A stretch of 64,000 nt of DNA from Actinopolymorpha sp. NPDC004070. Lineage in GTDB: Bacteria; Actinomycetota; Actinomycetes; Propionibacteriales; Actinopolymorphaceae. A program made the translations under genes and the position numbers. Of the stretch, positions 25,500 to 34,034 are shown piece after piece; the stretch's first letter is position 1, and the number at the start of each line of letters is the position of its first letter. The stretch is from assembly GCF_040610475.1 (NCBI RefSeq), contig NZ_JBEXMJ010000009.1, positions 186,001-250,000 on the forward strand. The letters are read 5' to 3'. The notes beneath the pieces are model-generated. The model saw nothing but the letters and a program-made list of their open reading frames with translations. It did not search any database and was not told the DNA's origin.

Positions 25500-25655
25500 C
25501 CGCTACTTGTAAATGGGCTCGCCGACCTGCTGGCACGCCAGGATTCGCTGTCACCAAGATCGCCATTCGTGAGTCCGACGCGACCACCTTCTGGCGGTGC
25601 ATGCGCGCACGCACGGACCGCTGCCATGCGGGTAAGGTCACCTGCCGAGTTCACC
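25480..25655 (-). pseudogene. degraded inverted copy of the 24681-type hypothetical gene
   Basis: Reading the minus strand from 25655, one frame gives AGDLTRMAAVRA, matching AGDLTRMAAIRA of the intact gene. A neighbouring frame continues ARMHRQKVVASDSRM, corresponding in position to the intact protein's ARLYPHQLAAVV region. The base differences within the matching stretch are mainly third-position changes, so this is an old coding copy and not a recent duplication. The start and N-terminal half are missing and a frameshift is present. Confidence 0.45.
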
Positions 25656-25947
25656 GAAGCACATTACGGCGGGACAGCACACGGCTGTAAACACCGACAG
25701 GTTCGCAAACTACTGCCCACCACAATCTCGGCCGGCACTTGCAGCCACCGATCCGGGCGGCACAGCGCAACTACTGAGCAAATGCATCGCACAATGCGAG
25801 CCTGTGGAATCCGTACGGCATACGTGACTGCGCAAGAATGGTCCCGAGCAATCGGGCCTTGGGTGAGGAGACTGTCAGGTCGACCGGATTCGCGCGATGT
25901 GCTTTCGGCCGTCTCCTTGGACACCGCTCATACAGTCTGCTTGGGGC

Positions 25948-26610
25948 ATGAGCGAACCGAGCAAGAACAGTCGGCGGATCCGGCCCACCCGCAGGGATCT
26001 CGTCAGCGCAGTCGTGTTGGGTGCTGTCGCCGGACCGTTGACCTACGCCGGCGCGAAGCACAAAGACAACGACCCGAACGCCCTGGTCGACAGCAAGGAC
26101 CTGGACCTCGAGCTCGTCCAGTGGTCCCGCACGATGCCGCCCACTCCGTCGTTCCCGGCGACGATCGACGCATACGCGCGCTACGACGGCGGGACCAGCT
26201 GCGATACGGCGTCGAAGCCCGGCGTCGTCGACGTGAGGAACATTATCTTCGCTACGTACGGCAGCCGTGCCTGGAGTATCGGGCATCCCTGTACGGGCGT
26301 GGTCAGCGAGCACGCCGAGGGCCGTGCTCTGGACGTGGCGTTCAACGCGTACTCGCGCACGTCCCGCAAGGCTGCCAACGACTTCTTCTGGTGGCTGCTG
26401 CGACCGGACAGCCACGGCAACCGGCACGCCATGGCTCGCCGGTTGGGAATCATGTACGCGATCTGGAACCGCAAGATGTGGCGCGCCTACCGGCCCGACG
26501 AGGGATGGCTGCCATACACGGGAACGTCCAACCCGCACACAAACCACTTCCACCTCAGCTTCAGCTGGGCCGGCGCGCTCCGGCGTACAACCTGGTGGAC
26601 CATGCGATAG
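25948..26610 (+). CDS. secreted M15-type (ARB_07466-like) peptidase-fold protein
   Basis: A 220-residue protein with a twin-arginine-like leader: RRIRPTRRDLVSAVVLGAVAG (about residues 9-29, TRRDLVS core), suggesting Tat export. The mature part has SEHAEGRALDVAF, the S-x-H-x-x-G-x-A-x-D metal-binding motif of D-Ala-D-Ala carboxypeptidase/VanY-like folds, and TNHFHLSFS, which supplies the second HxH element. Such domains trim cell-wall peptides or act as wall-binding modules. ATG 25948 is used because the leader starts right there. It lies inside the surface polysaccharide locus, consistent with work at the wall. Catalysis is inferred from the metal ligands only. Confidence 0.72.
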   Translation: MSEPSKNSRRIRPTRRDLVSAVVLGAVAGPLTYAGAKHKDNDPNALVDSKDLDLELVQWSRTMPPTPSFPATIDAYARYDGGTSCDTASKPGVVDVRNIIFATYGSRAWSIGHPCTGVVSEHAEGRALDVAFNAYSRTSRKAANDFFWWLLRPDSHGNRHAMARRLGIMYAIWNRKMWRAYRPDEGWLPYTGTSNPHTNHFHLSFSWAGALRRTTWWTMR

Positions 26611-26656
26611 CCCTCGGGGGGAAATTCCCCACCCCGTGTGGCTCCGCTGGATGCGG

Positions 26657-26709
26657 GGCCCCTTCGAGACTGGCGGTCTCTGACCACACGCCGGTGACTC
26701 GAAGGGGCC
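26657..26709. terminator. nested inverted repeat downstream of the secreted peptidase gene
   Basis: Twelve-base arms GGCCCCTTCGAG (26657-26668) and CTCGAAGGGGCC (26698-26709) are perfectly complementary and enclose 29 bases. Within them GAGAC and GTCTC can form a smaller stem overlapping the foot of the outer one. It lies between the peptidase stop (26610) and the stop of the leftward TylF-like gene (26812). It is most likely a bidirectional terminator. Confidence 0.6.
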
Positions 26710-26811
26710 TTGCTGCTCATGCTGACACGGAAGGAAACGCGATCGCCCGGGTGGCCGAGCAGCCGCTGTGGCGATCGACGAACTGGCCGGCGAGCCGAGG
26801 CCGCATGGTTG

Positions 26812-27549
26812 CTATGTGCTGCCGGCGGGTTTGACAGCGACGCGGGCGCCACTGTCGTCGATCCGGATCAGGAACGGCATCGGAGGATGTTCCTCGAAGT
26901 ACTCGTCTGTGGCTTCTGCCACACCGTTCCACCAGGCGTAGTCATCCAGGATGAGCACACCCCCGGGTGCCAGGCGCGGGTAGAGGTGCCGCAGTTCGTG
27001 GCGGCTGGATTCGTACCAGTCCGTGTCCAGGCGTAACACGGCGATGGTCTCGGGCGCCTGGCCGGGGACCGTGTCCTCGACCAGGCCGGCGACGATGTGG
27101 ACGCGAGACGTCGGATAGGCCACGCCGCCCATGACGGCGCGTACGTCCTCAAGCGAAGCGCGTGCCTGCAGCAGGTCGGCCGCCCGGCCGGTCTCTGAGG
27201 CCAGGAGGTCGGCGGCCGACTCGCCAGTCCAGCGGACGTCCCTTTCCGTGGGGAGGGGCATGCCCTCGAAGGTGTCGAACAAGTAGATCTCGCGGTCGAG
27301 GACGCCGAGGTCCAGCAACGTCCTGGCCGCGGCCTGCATGCTGCCCCCGCGCCATACCCCGCATTCGACGATCGCTCCCGGCACGCCCGACCGGACCACG
27401 TAGCGGATGGCATCTGCCAAGGCGTGGACCGCCTCGGGCGAGGTCATCGTGAACGGCTCGACCGCCCGGAAGAGTTCGACCGAGGACGACGGCAGGTCGA
27501 CAGGTTCGCGGGGCTGGATCTGGTTCAGTCGGTAACCCAGGCTGCGCAA
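26812..27549 (-). CDS. TylF/MycF-family O-methyltransferase
   Basis: A 245-residue SAM-dependent methyltransferase of the macrocin O-methyltransferase family. The SAM site is IVECGVWRGGSM, followed by YLFDTFEGMPLP. LRLDTDWYESSRHEL and ILDDYAWW supply the metal-binding and acceptor region of TylF/MycF, which methylate sugar hydroxyls. It is the last gene of a leftward operon with the genes at 27629, 28459 and 29979 and is separated from the first of these by about 80 bp. In this setting it probably methylates a sugar of the surface glycan. Confidence 0.83.
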   Translation of the reverse strand: MRSLGYRLNQIQPREPVDLPSSSVELFRAVEPFTMTSPEAVHALADAIRYVVRSGVPGAIVECGVWRGGSMQAAARTLLDLGVLDREIYLFDTFEGMPLPTERDVRWTGESAADLLASETGRAADLLQARASLEDVRAVMGGVAYPTSRVHIVAGLVEDTVPGQAPETIAVLRLDTDWYESSRHELRHLYPRLAPGGVLILDDYAWWNGVAEATDEYFEEHPPMPFLIRIDDSGARVAVKPAGST

Positions 27550-27628
27550 GAGTCGGTTGCCGGCACGTTCGATCGTGGATCGAACCCAAGTCGACTGCCT
27601 TACGGAGCCTGACGTGGGGACGGCGTTG

Positions 27629-28462
27629 TCAACGATGGTGAGCTCCAGATGACGAGAGGCTCATCGTGTGAGCAGGAAGCCGGAACGAATGTCGTACGGG
27701 GTGGAAGGCGCGCCGTCCACCGGGTCGCTGCAACTCGGCGGTGATGGTCTCGTGCTGGATCGGAGTGGCGTTGGCGGCAAAATACCTGTCCTCGACCGGA
27801 TCGTTCCAGCTGTGACGGAAGCCGGTGTCGACGAGAGGGAACCCCAGCGACTGCACGAGAAGAGGCAGCCGAAGCTCGTCGTGACAGGACTCAGGTGGAT
27901 CGATCCGTGCGTACGCGTCCAGGAACGCACGCGAAAACGCCGGCCCGCAGCCGATACATCCGAGTGGCTCGTCCTGGTAGTCCCATGTCAGCCGAGCGTA
28001 TGACAGCAGTGACTCCCATTCTCGGAGTCCTTCGGGCGTCCGCAGCCACTCCCAGGACCCGAGCAACTGCGTCAGCGGCGTCAGGCAGGTGAGCGCGACT
28101 GCGTCAGGTGGCACGTCGGCGTACACCCGATCCAGACTGTCGAGGAGCAGTAGGTCCCACTCGACGAGATGCGCGACGTCGAAGTCCAGATGCCGCCCCA
28201 CCTCGCGGTACCACGCCGCCAGGGCGAGGTCGCCGTGTTTCCAGTTCCATCGGCCTGGGCGAGGAGAGACGTACAGGCTGTCAAGCCCGAGGAGAGGTAC
28301 GGCTCCGTACCGAAGGAGAGCTTGACGACTTCCATGTCCTCCGCCATACAGGCCGTGCACCTGGAGCCCAGGGTTGAGGGAACGTAGTAGGGCCACACCT
28401 GAGCGGCAGATGAGCGGATTCCGGTCGAATCGGAAGACGACGATGCGGTTGACCAAGGTCAT
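27629..28462 (-). CDS. uncharacterised protein of polysaccharide locus, glycosyltransferase-like
   Basis: A 277-residue soluble protein starting at ATG 28462, which overlaps the stop of the Wzx-like gene (ATGA). It opens NRIVVFRFDRNPLICRSGVA and has HLVEWDLLLLDSLDRVY near residue 98, plus DEPLGCIGCGPAFSRAF near 165. The pattern of an early strand/helix, a central acidic strand and a late His-rich region resembles GT-A glycosyltransferase-like proteins that annotation pipelines call hypothetical. I cannot name a family. Its operon (GT8-like, flippase, this gene, TylF-like) suggests a glycan role. The long open frame upstream of ATG 28462 is antisense to nothing useful and is not part of the gene. 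Confidence 0.6.
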   Translation of the reverse strand: MTLVNRIVVFRFDRNPLICRSGVALLRSLNPGLQVHGLYGGGHGSRQALLRYGAVPLLGLDSLYVSPRPGRWNWKHGDLALAAWYREVGRHLDFDVAHLVEWDLLLLDSLDRVYADVPPDAVALTCLTPLTQLLGSWEWLRTPEGLREWESLLSYARLTWDYQDEPLGCIGCGPAFSRAFLDAYARIDPPESCHDELRLPLLVQSLGFPLVDTGFRHSWNDPVEDRYFAANATPIQHETITAELQRPGGRRAFHPVRHSFRLPAHTMSLSSSGAHHR

Positions 28463-29982
28463 GCCACTTCCGGGTGTACGTCGTCGACTCGGCTGCCCCA
28501 GACTGCCCGCACCGAGGACAACGTCATGTCCACGGTCTCGGTAAAAAGGCGCCGGTTCAGAACGAGGACCAGGACGAGGTATGCAGCCGCTGCCAGGGTG
28601 CCGCCGAACAAGCCCGCGACGAGATCCGACCCCAGAGCCCGAGTCATGAACCAACCTGCCGCGCCCGCCGCTATGCCCGCGCTCACCGGGGCGGCGAGCT
28701 GACCGGCCAGCCGGACCTGCGTCCGGGCAGCCGTGGCTCGCCCCAGGACCACCGCCTCGACGAGGTTCGAGGCCAGCCAGCCCATCCCCACGGCGACGAC
28801 GCCGATCCACGGCAACGCCACGAGGACGACCAGGAACTGCACGAGTGTCTGGAGGAGGGATGCGCGGAGAACGGCCGCCGCATCGCCGACCGCATACAGG
28901 TAGCCCTGGGTGGCGACCGACACCGACCCGCCTACGCAAAGGCCCAGGCAGGCGGCTGGGAGGACGGTGGCGGCGTCGCGCCACGGCACACCGAACAGGC
29001 CGGGGACCAGACCCGGTGCCGAGGCGGCCAACCCGGTGAGAACGAGCCCGCTGGCGACGGTGGTCACACCGACCGCGCGCTCGATGAGCGGCCCGGGATC
29101 GGTTTTCTGGGCGAGCAGTTGCGACATGGTCGGAAACGAGACACGGAAGGTGGCGCCGAGGAGGAGATACGGCACCTCGAGCAGCCTTCTCGCTATCGTC
29201 ACCAAACCCAGGGTCGATACGGTCGTCAGCGCCACGATGGCGGTGTTGAGTCCCTGATCGCGCACGAGTTGGACAGCGGTCACCGCCTGGAAGCGGATCC
29301 CAAAGGCCATGAGGCCCCGTACCCGCTGCCATGCGAACCGAGGCGACGGGACTCCGACCGGACTCGCCCACGCCATCGCGGCCACGCCGACAGCGGCCCG
29401 TACCGGCGCGGCACTGGCCATTCCCCACACTCCGGCGCCGGCCAGGACCCAGACGATCGCCCACAGGTTGAACACGATCACCTGGGTCACCTCGACGATC
29501 GCCAGTCGGCGATAGGCCAGGGCGCGCTCGAGGACGATCCTGCCGGGTATCTGCAACGCCAGGAACGGCGTGGAGGCAACGACGACCGCGGTCACCCACC
29601 CAGTCCGTCCGAACAACGGCGCCACTCCGGCAACTCCGGCTGCGAGCACGATCGCCACGGAGACCTGCAGTCCGCTCAGGGCACGAAGGTCCGCACGGTC
29701 CGGTTGCTCCGGGCGCCGGATGAGTCCCGCGCCCAGCCCGCCGTCGGCGAACAGGTTCACGAACGTCACGAACGCCAGCCCGACGGCCACCGCGCCGAAA
29801 TCCGTCGGCATCAGCAAACGGGCCAGCACCACCTGACCGATGAAGCCGACAAGCATGATCCCGAGTCCGCGGGAGCCAACCACGAACAGCCCGGCCAGCG
29901 CGCGCTGCCTCAACCCGTCGTGGGCGAGCCCATCTTCCGCGTCCTGGCCGTGTGACGTGTCCGGATGCTGCGCCGTGGTCAC
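28459..29982 (-). CDS. Wzx-like polysaccharide flippase
   Basis: A 507-residue membrane protein with about 12-14 helices, from the polysaccharide biosynthesis/MATE-like superfamily. Family features include GFIGQVVLARLLMPTDFGAVAVG near residue 45, a strand-free loop, FADGGLGAGLIRR near 80, and VSFPTMSQL in the middle. The N-terminal ~25 residues are polar and cytoplasmic. It starts at GTG 29982, overlapping the stop of the GT8-like gene (GTGA). It should flip an undecaprenyl-linked repeat unit. It is the second flippase in this locus besides the MurJ-like one, which suggests two different lipid-linked substrates. Confidence 0.85.
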   Translation of the reverse strand: MTTAQHPDTSHGQDAEDGLAHDGLRQRALAGLFVVGSRGLGIMLVGFIGQVVLARLLMPTDFGAVAVGLAFVTFVNLFADGGLGAGLIRRPEQPDRADLRALSGLQVSVAIVLAAGVAGVAPLFGRTGWVTAVVVASTPFLALQIPGRIVLERALAYRRLAIVEVTQVIVFNLWAIVWVLAGAGVWGMASAAPVRAAVGVAAMAWASPVGVPSPRFAWQRVRGLMAFGIRFQAVTAVQLVRDQGLNTAIVALTTVSTLGLVTIARRLLEVPYLLLGATFRVSFPTMSQLLAQKTDPGPLIERAVGVTTVASGLVLTGLAASAPGLVPGLFGVPWRDAATVLPAACLGLCVGGSVSVATQGYLYAVGDAAAVLRASLLQTLVQFLVVLVALPWIGVVAVGMGWLASNLVEAVVLGRATAARTQVRLAGQLAAPVSAGIAAGAAGWFMTRALGSDLVAGLFGGTLAAAAYLVLVLVLNRRLFTETVDMTLSSVRAVWGSRVDDVHPEVA

Positions 29983-31049
29983 GGTCGCACCCCGAAGGCA
30001 CGCCGTCGGTTGGCCAGCCGCGTGCGGATCCCGAACGTGCCGAGTCGCCGGCGGGCGGCCGCCTTCACCCGGGCTTGTATGTCCGCGCGACGCAGGTCGA
30101 CCGACGCCAGACGCCCCGGTCGCAGGCGCAGCGGGACATGCCCAGGGTCGAGCCGGAGGGCGACGTCCGGTGCGAGCAACAGCCGCGACAGAAGAGTGGA
30201 ATAGACCGTCAGCCTGGTGGCCTGCAGCCAGGGCTTGGCCATCGTGTGATGAAGGAAGTAGGGCTGGGTCCGATCGGGATACGTACACGTCAGTGCATGG
30301 ATGTCGGTCAGCCGAAGCCCTGTGAACGGTGGATGCGGCGCGAGGCGATGCTCGCGAACCTCCAGCTCGTCGTCGTCCAGGGTGGCGCTCAGGACCGCGT
30401 TCACGACGTCCTGATCGGCGAAGTAGAAGGGGTCGGACAGGCGCGCCTTCGTGCCGTACCGCGTACCCCGCATGCCCACCGTCACCTGTCCGTCGATCCA
30501 GCGGTCCAGCACCCGGGCATTGAGCGTTCGAGGAATCACGAACTGTCCGGCGTTGAGGTAGGCGCGTCGCCGCATCGACCTGAGCCCGAGCACCTCCGCC
30601 CACTCCGGGAAGAACCTGTCGTGGTTAGGGGGGTCGTTCACGAACCCGACGAGGCGACCGGCCGCGGCGGCATCGATGAGGCGCGTCAGCGGCCGGACGG
30701 CGATGACGTCCGCGTCGAGTACGACCTGAACATCGGCGGGACGTAGCCGTGGCCCGTACGGCGCGAGGTGCACCGGCGGGACGTCAACCGGCGCGGGGAG
30801 CAGTTCGACGTGTCCGGAGAGGAGATCCCGCTGAGCATCGGCGAGGCCCGCATCGACCAACCTGAACGGCTCGCGGTGGCCGAGAAGTCGCAGCGAGTTC
30901 AACAGTGCGACGGCTCCTGGAAAGTGCCGCGCGTCGGCGACACAGTAGAACGCGCAGGAAGGCGCGGCAGGTCGCGATCTCGACCCGCTGGCATCGGCCG
31001 TCGCAGCGGGTCCGGCGGCGCCCTCGAGTCGTCGGGACGTAAACACCAC
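29979..31049 (-). CDS. GT8-like glycosyltransferase
   Basis: A 356-residue protein with a GT-A fold of the GT8/general-stress-like type. The metal-binding DxD is LDADVIAVRP near residue 112, preceded by HFPGAVALLNSLRLLGH, the classic start of GT8 acceptor-donor domains. YLNAGQFVIPR near 165 is the second conserved element and FADQDVVNAVL the third. The N-terminal ~30 residues are low complexity, and a later start is possible. It is the promoter-proximal gene of the leftward four-gene operon. The donor is probably a UDP-sugar, with retention of configuration; the acceptor is unknown. Confidence 0.75.
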   Translation of the reverse strand: MVFTSRRLEGAAGPAATADASGSRSRPAAPSCAFYCVADARHFPGAVALLNSLRLLGHREPFRLVDAGLADAQRDLLSGHVELLPAPVDVPPVHLAPYGPRLRPADVQVVLDADVIAVRPLTRLIDAAAAGRLVGFVNDPPNHDRFFPEWAEVLGLRSMRRRAYLNAGQFVIPRTLNARVLDRWIDGQVTVGMRGTRYGTKARLSDPFYFADQDVVNAVLSATLDDDELEVREHRLAPHPPFTGLRLTDIHALTCTYPDRTQPYFLHHTMAKPWLQATRLTVYSTLLSRLLLAPDVALRLDPGHVPLRLRPGRLASVDLRRADIQARVKAAARRRLGTFGIRTRLANRRRAFGVRP

Positions 31050-31266
31050 GCTCTGGCTGTTTCCCGGTAAACGCCGGACCTATTCCAGGTGATCGACGTG
31101 ATGGCGGGTCCACGTAGGCGTCAGGTAGCCAACGCGGTTCGGGTGGGGTGCGGAGGTGAGGGGATTCTCCCTGACCGCAATGGCCTCTTCCGTCCGTGCC
31201 GGCCGGTCGGTTTGCATGATCTTCCGGCGCGGTAAGACGATACGCGGATGTGGTCAAGGGGGGAAA

Positions 31267-32295
31267 GTGCGATATCTCGTCACAGGGGTGGCGGGCTTCC
31301 TCGGAAGTCACGTAGCAGAGGCGTTGCTGCCACATGCGACCGCTGTGACAGGAGTGGACTGCCTCACGGACTATTACCCGATTGCCATGAAGGAAAGAAA
31401 TCTTCAGCGGCTGCTCGACAGCGAGAAGTTCGCGTTCGTCGAGGCCGACCTGCGCCATGCCGACCTGTCGAGTCTGGTCGCGATCACCGACGTGGTGCTG
31501 CACCAGGCGGGCCAACCCGGAGTGCGGACGTCCTGGGGGGAGGACTTCACCGCGTACGTGGAGCACAACATCGTCGCGACACACCGGCTGCTCGAATGGT
31601 CACGGCAGGCGCACATCAAGAGGTTCGTGTACGCGTCGAGTTCGTCTGTGTACGGCAACGCTGACTCCTATCCCACCACCGAAGCGAGCCTGCCACGCCC
31701 GTTCAGCCCTTATGGCACGACAAAACTTGCTGCGGAGCATCTCTGCGGCGCGTATGCCGAGAACTGGGGTCTCCCGACGGTGGCTCTGAGGTACTTCACC
31801 GTCTACGGTCCTCGGCAGCGTCCCGACATGGCGATACACCGGTTCATCCAGGCCGCGGCCGAAGGTCGCGACATCCACCTGTACGGCACGGGGGAGCAGG
31901 CGCGCGACTTCACCTACGTCGACGACGTGGTGCGTGCGAACGTCCTGGCTGCGTGGAAGCCGCTCCGACCGGGCACCGTCCTGAACATAGCGGGCGGCTC
32001 ACACCTGTCGGTGAACATGCTCCTCGACAAGCTCGGTGACATCGTGGGGCGCCCGCTTACGGTAAGGCGAAGCGACACCTGTGCGGGGGACGTCGACAAC
32101 ACTCGCGCGGACTGCAGCAAGGCTGCTCTGTTGCTCGACTGGCGCCCGCTGATCGACATGACAACCGGACTCACCAGACAGGTCGAGTGGCAGTTGGCGG
32201 CATATGGTACGGCCAAGGGGAGAGCCCGCCACGGACGACAGTTGTCTGTGGCGCGGTCGGTGGCCGGGCCTCCGATGAGGGCCACCACGACATGA
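31267..32295 (+). CDS. NAD-dependent nucleotide-sugar epimerase, copy 2
   Basis: A 342-residue paralogue of the gene at 7739-8770, with the same blocks: TGVAGFLGSHVAEALLPHAT, YASSSSVYGNADSYPTTEAS, PFSPYGTTKLAAEHLC and RYFTVYGPRQRPDMAIHRFI. The start is GTG 31267, with AAGGGGGGAAA directly upstream; the open frame continues upstream but has no homology there. Its stop overlaps the following GT4 ATG. It probably produces a UDP-sugar (galacturonate/galactose type) for the rightward operon. Both copies look intact, so they may have separate substrates or expression. Confidence 0.88.
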   Translation: MRYLVTGVAGFLGSHVAEALLPHATAVTGVDCLTDYYPIAMKERNLQRLLDSEKFAFVEADLRHADLSSLVAITDVVLHQAGQPGVRTSWGEDFTAYVEHNIVATHRLLEWSRQAHIKRFVYASSSSVYGNADSYPTTEASLPRPFSPYGTTKLAAEHLCGAYAENWGLPTVALRYFTVYGPRQRPDMAIHRFIQAAAEGRDIHLYGTGEQARDFTYVDDVVRANVLAAWKPLRPGTVLNIAGGSHLSVNMLLDKLGDIVGRPLTVRRSDTCAGDVDNTRADCSKAALLLDWRPLIDMTTGLTRQVEWQLAAYGTAKGRARHGRQLSVARSVAGPPMRATTT

Positions 32296-34034
32296 CACGG
32301 GCACCAATCGTCCTCCACGTCGCCGCGGTCGAATACACGGCGACAAAACTTCTTGTGCCCCAACTGTGTGACCTACGCGCCCGCGGTTTCGACGCGAGGC
32401 TGGCCTGCGCACCCGACGGGCCGGAGTTCGATCGCAGTTTGGTGCCATTCCGGCCGATCTCCCTCTCCTTCCCACGTTCCCCACGTCCGGTGTCGATGGC
32501 AGCCGCCTGCGCCCGGCTGGTACGAATCCTTCGCGACCTGCAGCCCGATCTCCTGCACCTGCACGCACCCGCGGCGGCACTACCTACCCGGATGATGCCG
32601 CGATGGCTCATACCGAGACGCACCCGGGTTCTGTACACGGTGCATGGTTTCGCCCACGTCTGGGACGGGCGTGGATGGCGCGATCGCGCCCTCGAGCGGG
32701 TGGAGCGGATGCTCGCACCTCATACCGACATGCTGCTCTTCCAGTCGACAGAGGACCTTGACCAGACCCGCTCCCGCGGGTATCGAACTCAGCTGCGCTA
32801 CCTCGGAAACGGAGTGGAGGACCAGTGGTTCGCCATCCCGTCTCGACAGGCGCCATCGCGGCCCTTCCGGTTGCTGTTCGTCGGGAGGCTGATCAAGGAA
32901 AAGGGCGTGCTCGACCTGTTCGACGCGCTCGTCGCGGTGCCGGATGTTCACCTCACGGTTGCCGGCGCCGAACTGCCCACGGATCGCGACGGCGTCGAGA
33001 AGGTGCTTCGGGAACGCGCTTCTGGCAATGCACTCTGCGGCCGCGTGAGCTTCGTGGGCATGGTCGCCAAGGCGCAGATGCAGAGTCTGGTGGCCGGCAG
33101 CGACGCGTTGGTCCTGCCCAGCTACCGCGAAGGCGTCCCCCGCTCTCTCATCGAGGGCTTCGCCGCCGGTCGTCCGGCCGTGGCGACAGCTGTACGCGGT
33201 TGCCGCGAGCTGGTCGAGGACGGGCTCACCGGGTTCCTGGTGCCGCCTGGTCGCCCGGATCGGCTGGCGCAGGCGCTACGTGCGATGAGTAACCTGCCTG
33301 ATCGTCGGTACCGCGAGATGTCTGCGGCTGCCCGAGCACTTGCCGAGGCCAGGTATCGGGAGTCGCTTGTGTTCCATCGGCTGGTCGACGCCTACGCCGA
33401 GTTGCTGGGACGGCGGAGTGACTCAGCCGCGCTGCGCACCGGGGTAGTAGTCGACGATGTCACGAGGCGTGAGCTGGATCTCGGAACGCCGGCCCAGGAA
33501 GTACACCCCGGATGCGCAGTCGTTGGCGTACCTGCGCGGCACCATCCGGTCCAGGAAACGCAGCCAGAAGAACAGCGCCCGCACGACGCGGCCGGCATAC
33601 TGCGATCGAGCCAGGCCCCGGGCGAGGTGATCGACGCTCCAGAGCAACTGGGTCCCCGGTCCGGCGACCGGTCCGGCATCGATCTGCTCGAATCGCCGGA
33701 AGAGATACCTGTGGCCGCTGGCGGTGAAGCGGGTGAAGTCGTACGCGCCGGCATGCACGTGCTGGAGGAAGGGCGTCTCGGCATAGACGAGGCCGCCGTC
33801 GACCAACACGCGGTGAATCTCGGCCACCACCTGACCGGGGTCGAGGACGTGCTCGAGGACGGCCTGGATGACGACGGCGTCGATGCACCCGTCGGCGAGG
33901 GGCAAGGCGTGCCCGTCAGCTATGGCGACCGTGAGATCGCTCGCGTAGAGGTCCATTCCGATGACCTCGACATCCGCTCCGGATCGGTAGAGGGCATCCA
34001 CCCCGTTACCAAGGGTGCCCCCGCCGATGACTAG
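32292..34034 (+). CDS. GT4-family glycosyltransferase with unusual read-through C-terminus
   Basis: From ATG 32292 (overlapping the previous stop) the first ~376 residues form a normal GT4 enzyme: VLYTVHGFAHVWDG, LLFVGRLIKEKGVLDLFDAL, VLPSYREGVPRSLIEGFAAG and RELVEDGLTGFLVPPGRPD. Normal members end near here, at about 33430. Instead the frame continues for ~200 residues across the antisense of the methyltransferase gene 33423-34397. That tail (QEVHPGCAVVGVPARHHPVQ onward) is acidic, lacks motifs and looks like antisense translation. Either a stop was lost by substitution or a small indel moved the frame. The GT domain call is firm; the tail is probably non-functional. Confidence 0.82.
   Translation: MTRAPIVLHVAAVEYTATKLLVPQLCDLRARGFDARLACAPDGPEFDRSLVPFRPISLSFPRSPRPVSMAAACARLVRILRDLQPDLLHLHAPAAALPTRMMPRWLIPRRTRVLYTVHGFAHVWDGRGWRDRALERVERMLAPHTDMLLFQSTEDLDQTRSRGYRTQLRYLGNGVEDQWFAIPSRQAPSRPFRLLFVGRLIKEKGVLDLFDALVAVPDVHLTVAGAELPTDRDGVEKVLRERASGNALCGRVSFVGMVAKAQMQSLVAGSDALVLPSYREGVPRSLIEGFAAGRPAVATAVRGCRELVEDGLTGFLVPPGRPDRLAQALRAMSNLPDRRYREMSAAARALAEARYRESLVFHRLVDAYAELLGRRSDSAALRTGVVVDDVTRRELDLGTPAQEVHPGCAVVGVPARHHPVQETQPEEQRPHDAAGILRSSQAPGEVIDAPEQLGPRSGDRSGIDLLESPEEIPVAAGGEAGEVVRAGMHVLEEGRLGIDEAAVDQHAVNLGHHLTGVEDVLEDGLDDDGVDAPVGEGQGVPVSYGDREIARVEVHSDDLDIRSGSVEGIHPVTKGAPADD

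Larger units (their letters stand above)
25244..25947. other. 704-bp non-coding region with gene debris
   Basis: No intact gene. It contains a hairpin (25474-25499) and, on the minus strand at about 25480-25655, a frameshifted partial copy of the 24681 protein, listed separately. The last ~250 bases are comparatively A/T-rich and presumably contain the promoter of the secreted peptidase-like gene at 25948. Confidence 0.4.

Noticed and set aside
25287..26834. Long rightward frame with 515 codons across the secreted peptidase gene
   Set aside because: It overlaps the real frame at 25948 in another phase and has low-complexity Arg/Gly/Ser content.
27629..30001. Very long leftward open frame of 790 codons
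   Set aside because: Only its last 278 codons (from ATG 28462) are a real gene; the rest is the antisense or wrong frame of the flippase gene.
30329..30523. Short rightward frames inside the GT8-like gene
   Set aside because: These are antisense shadows of a gene with clear motifs on the other strand.
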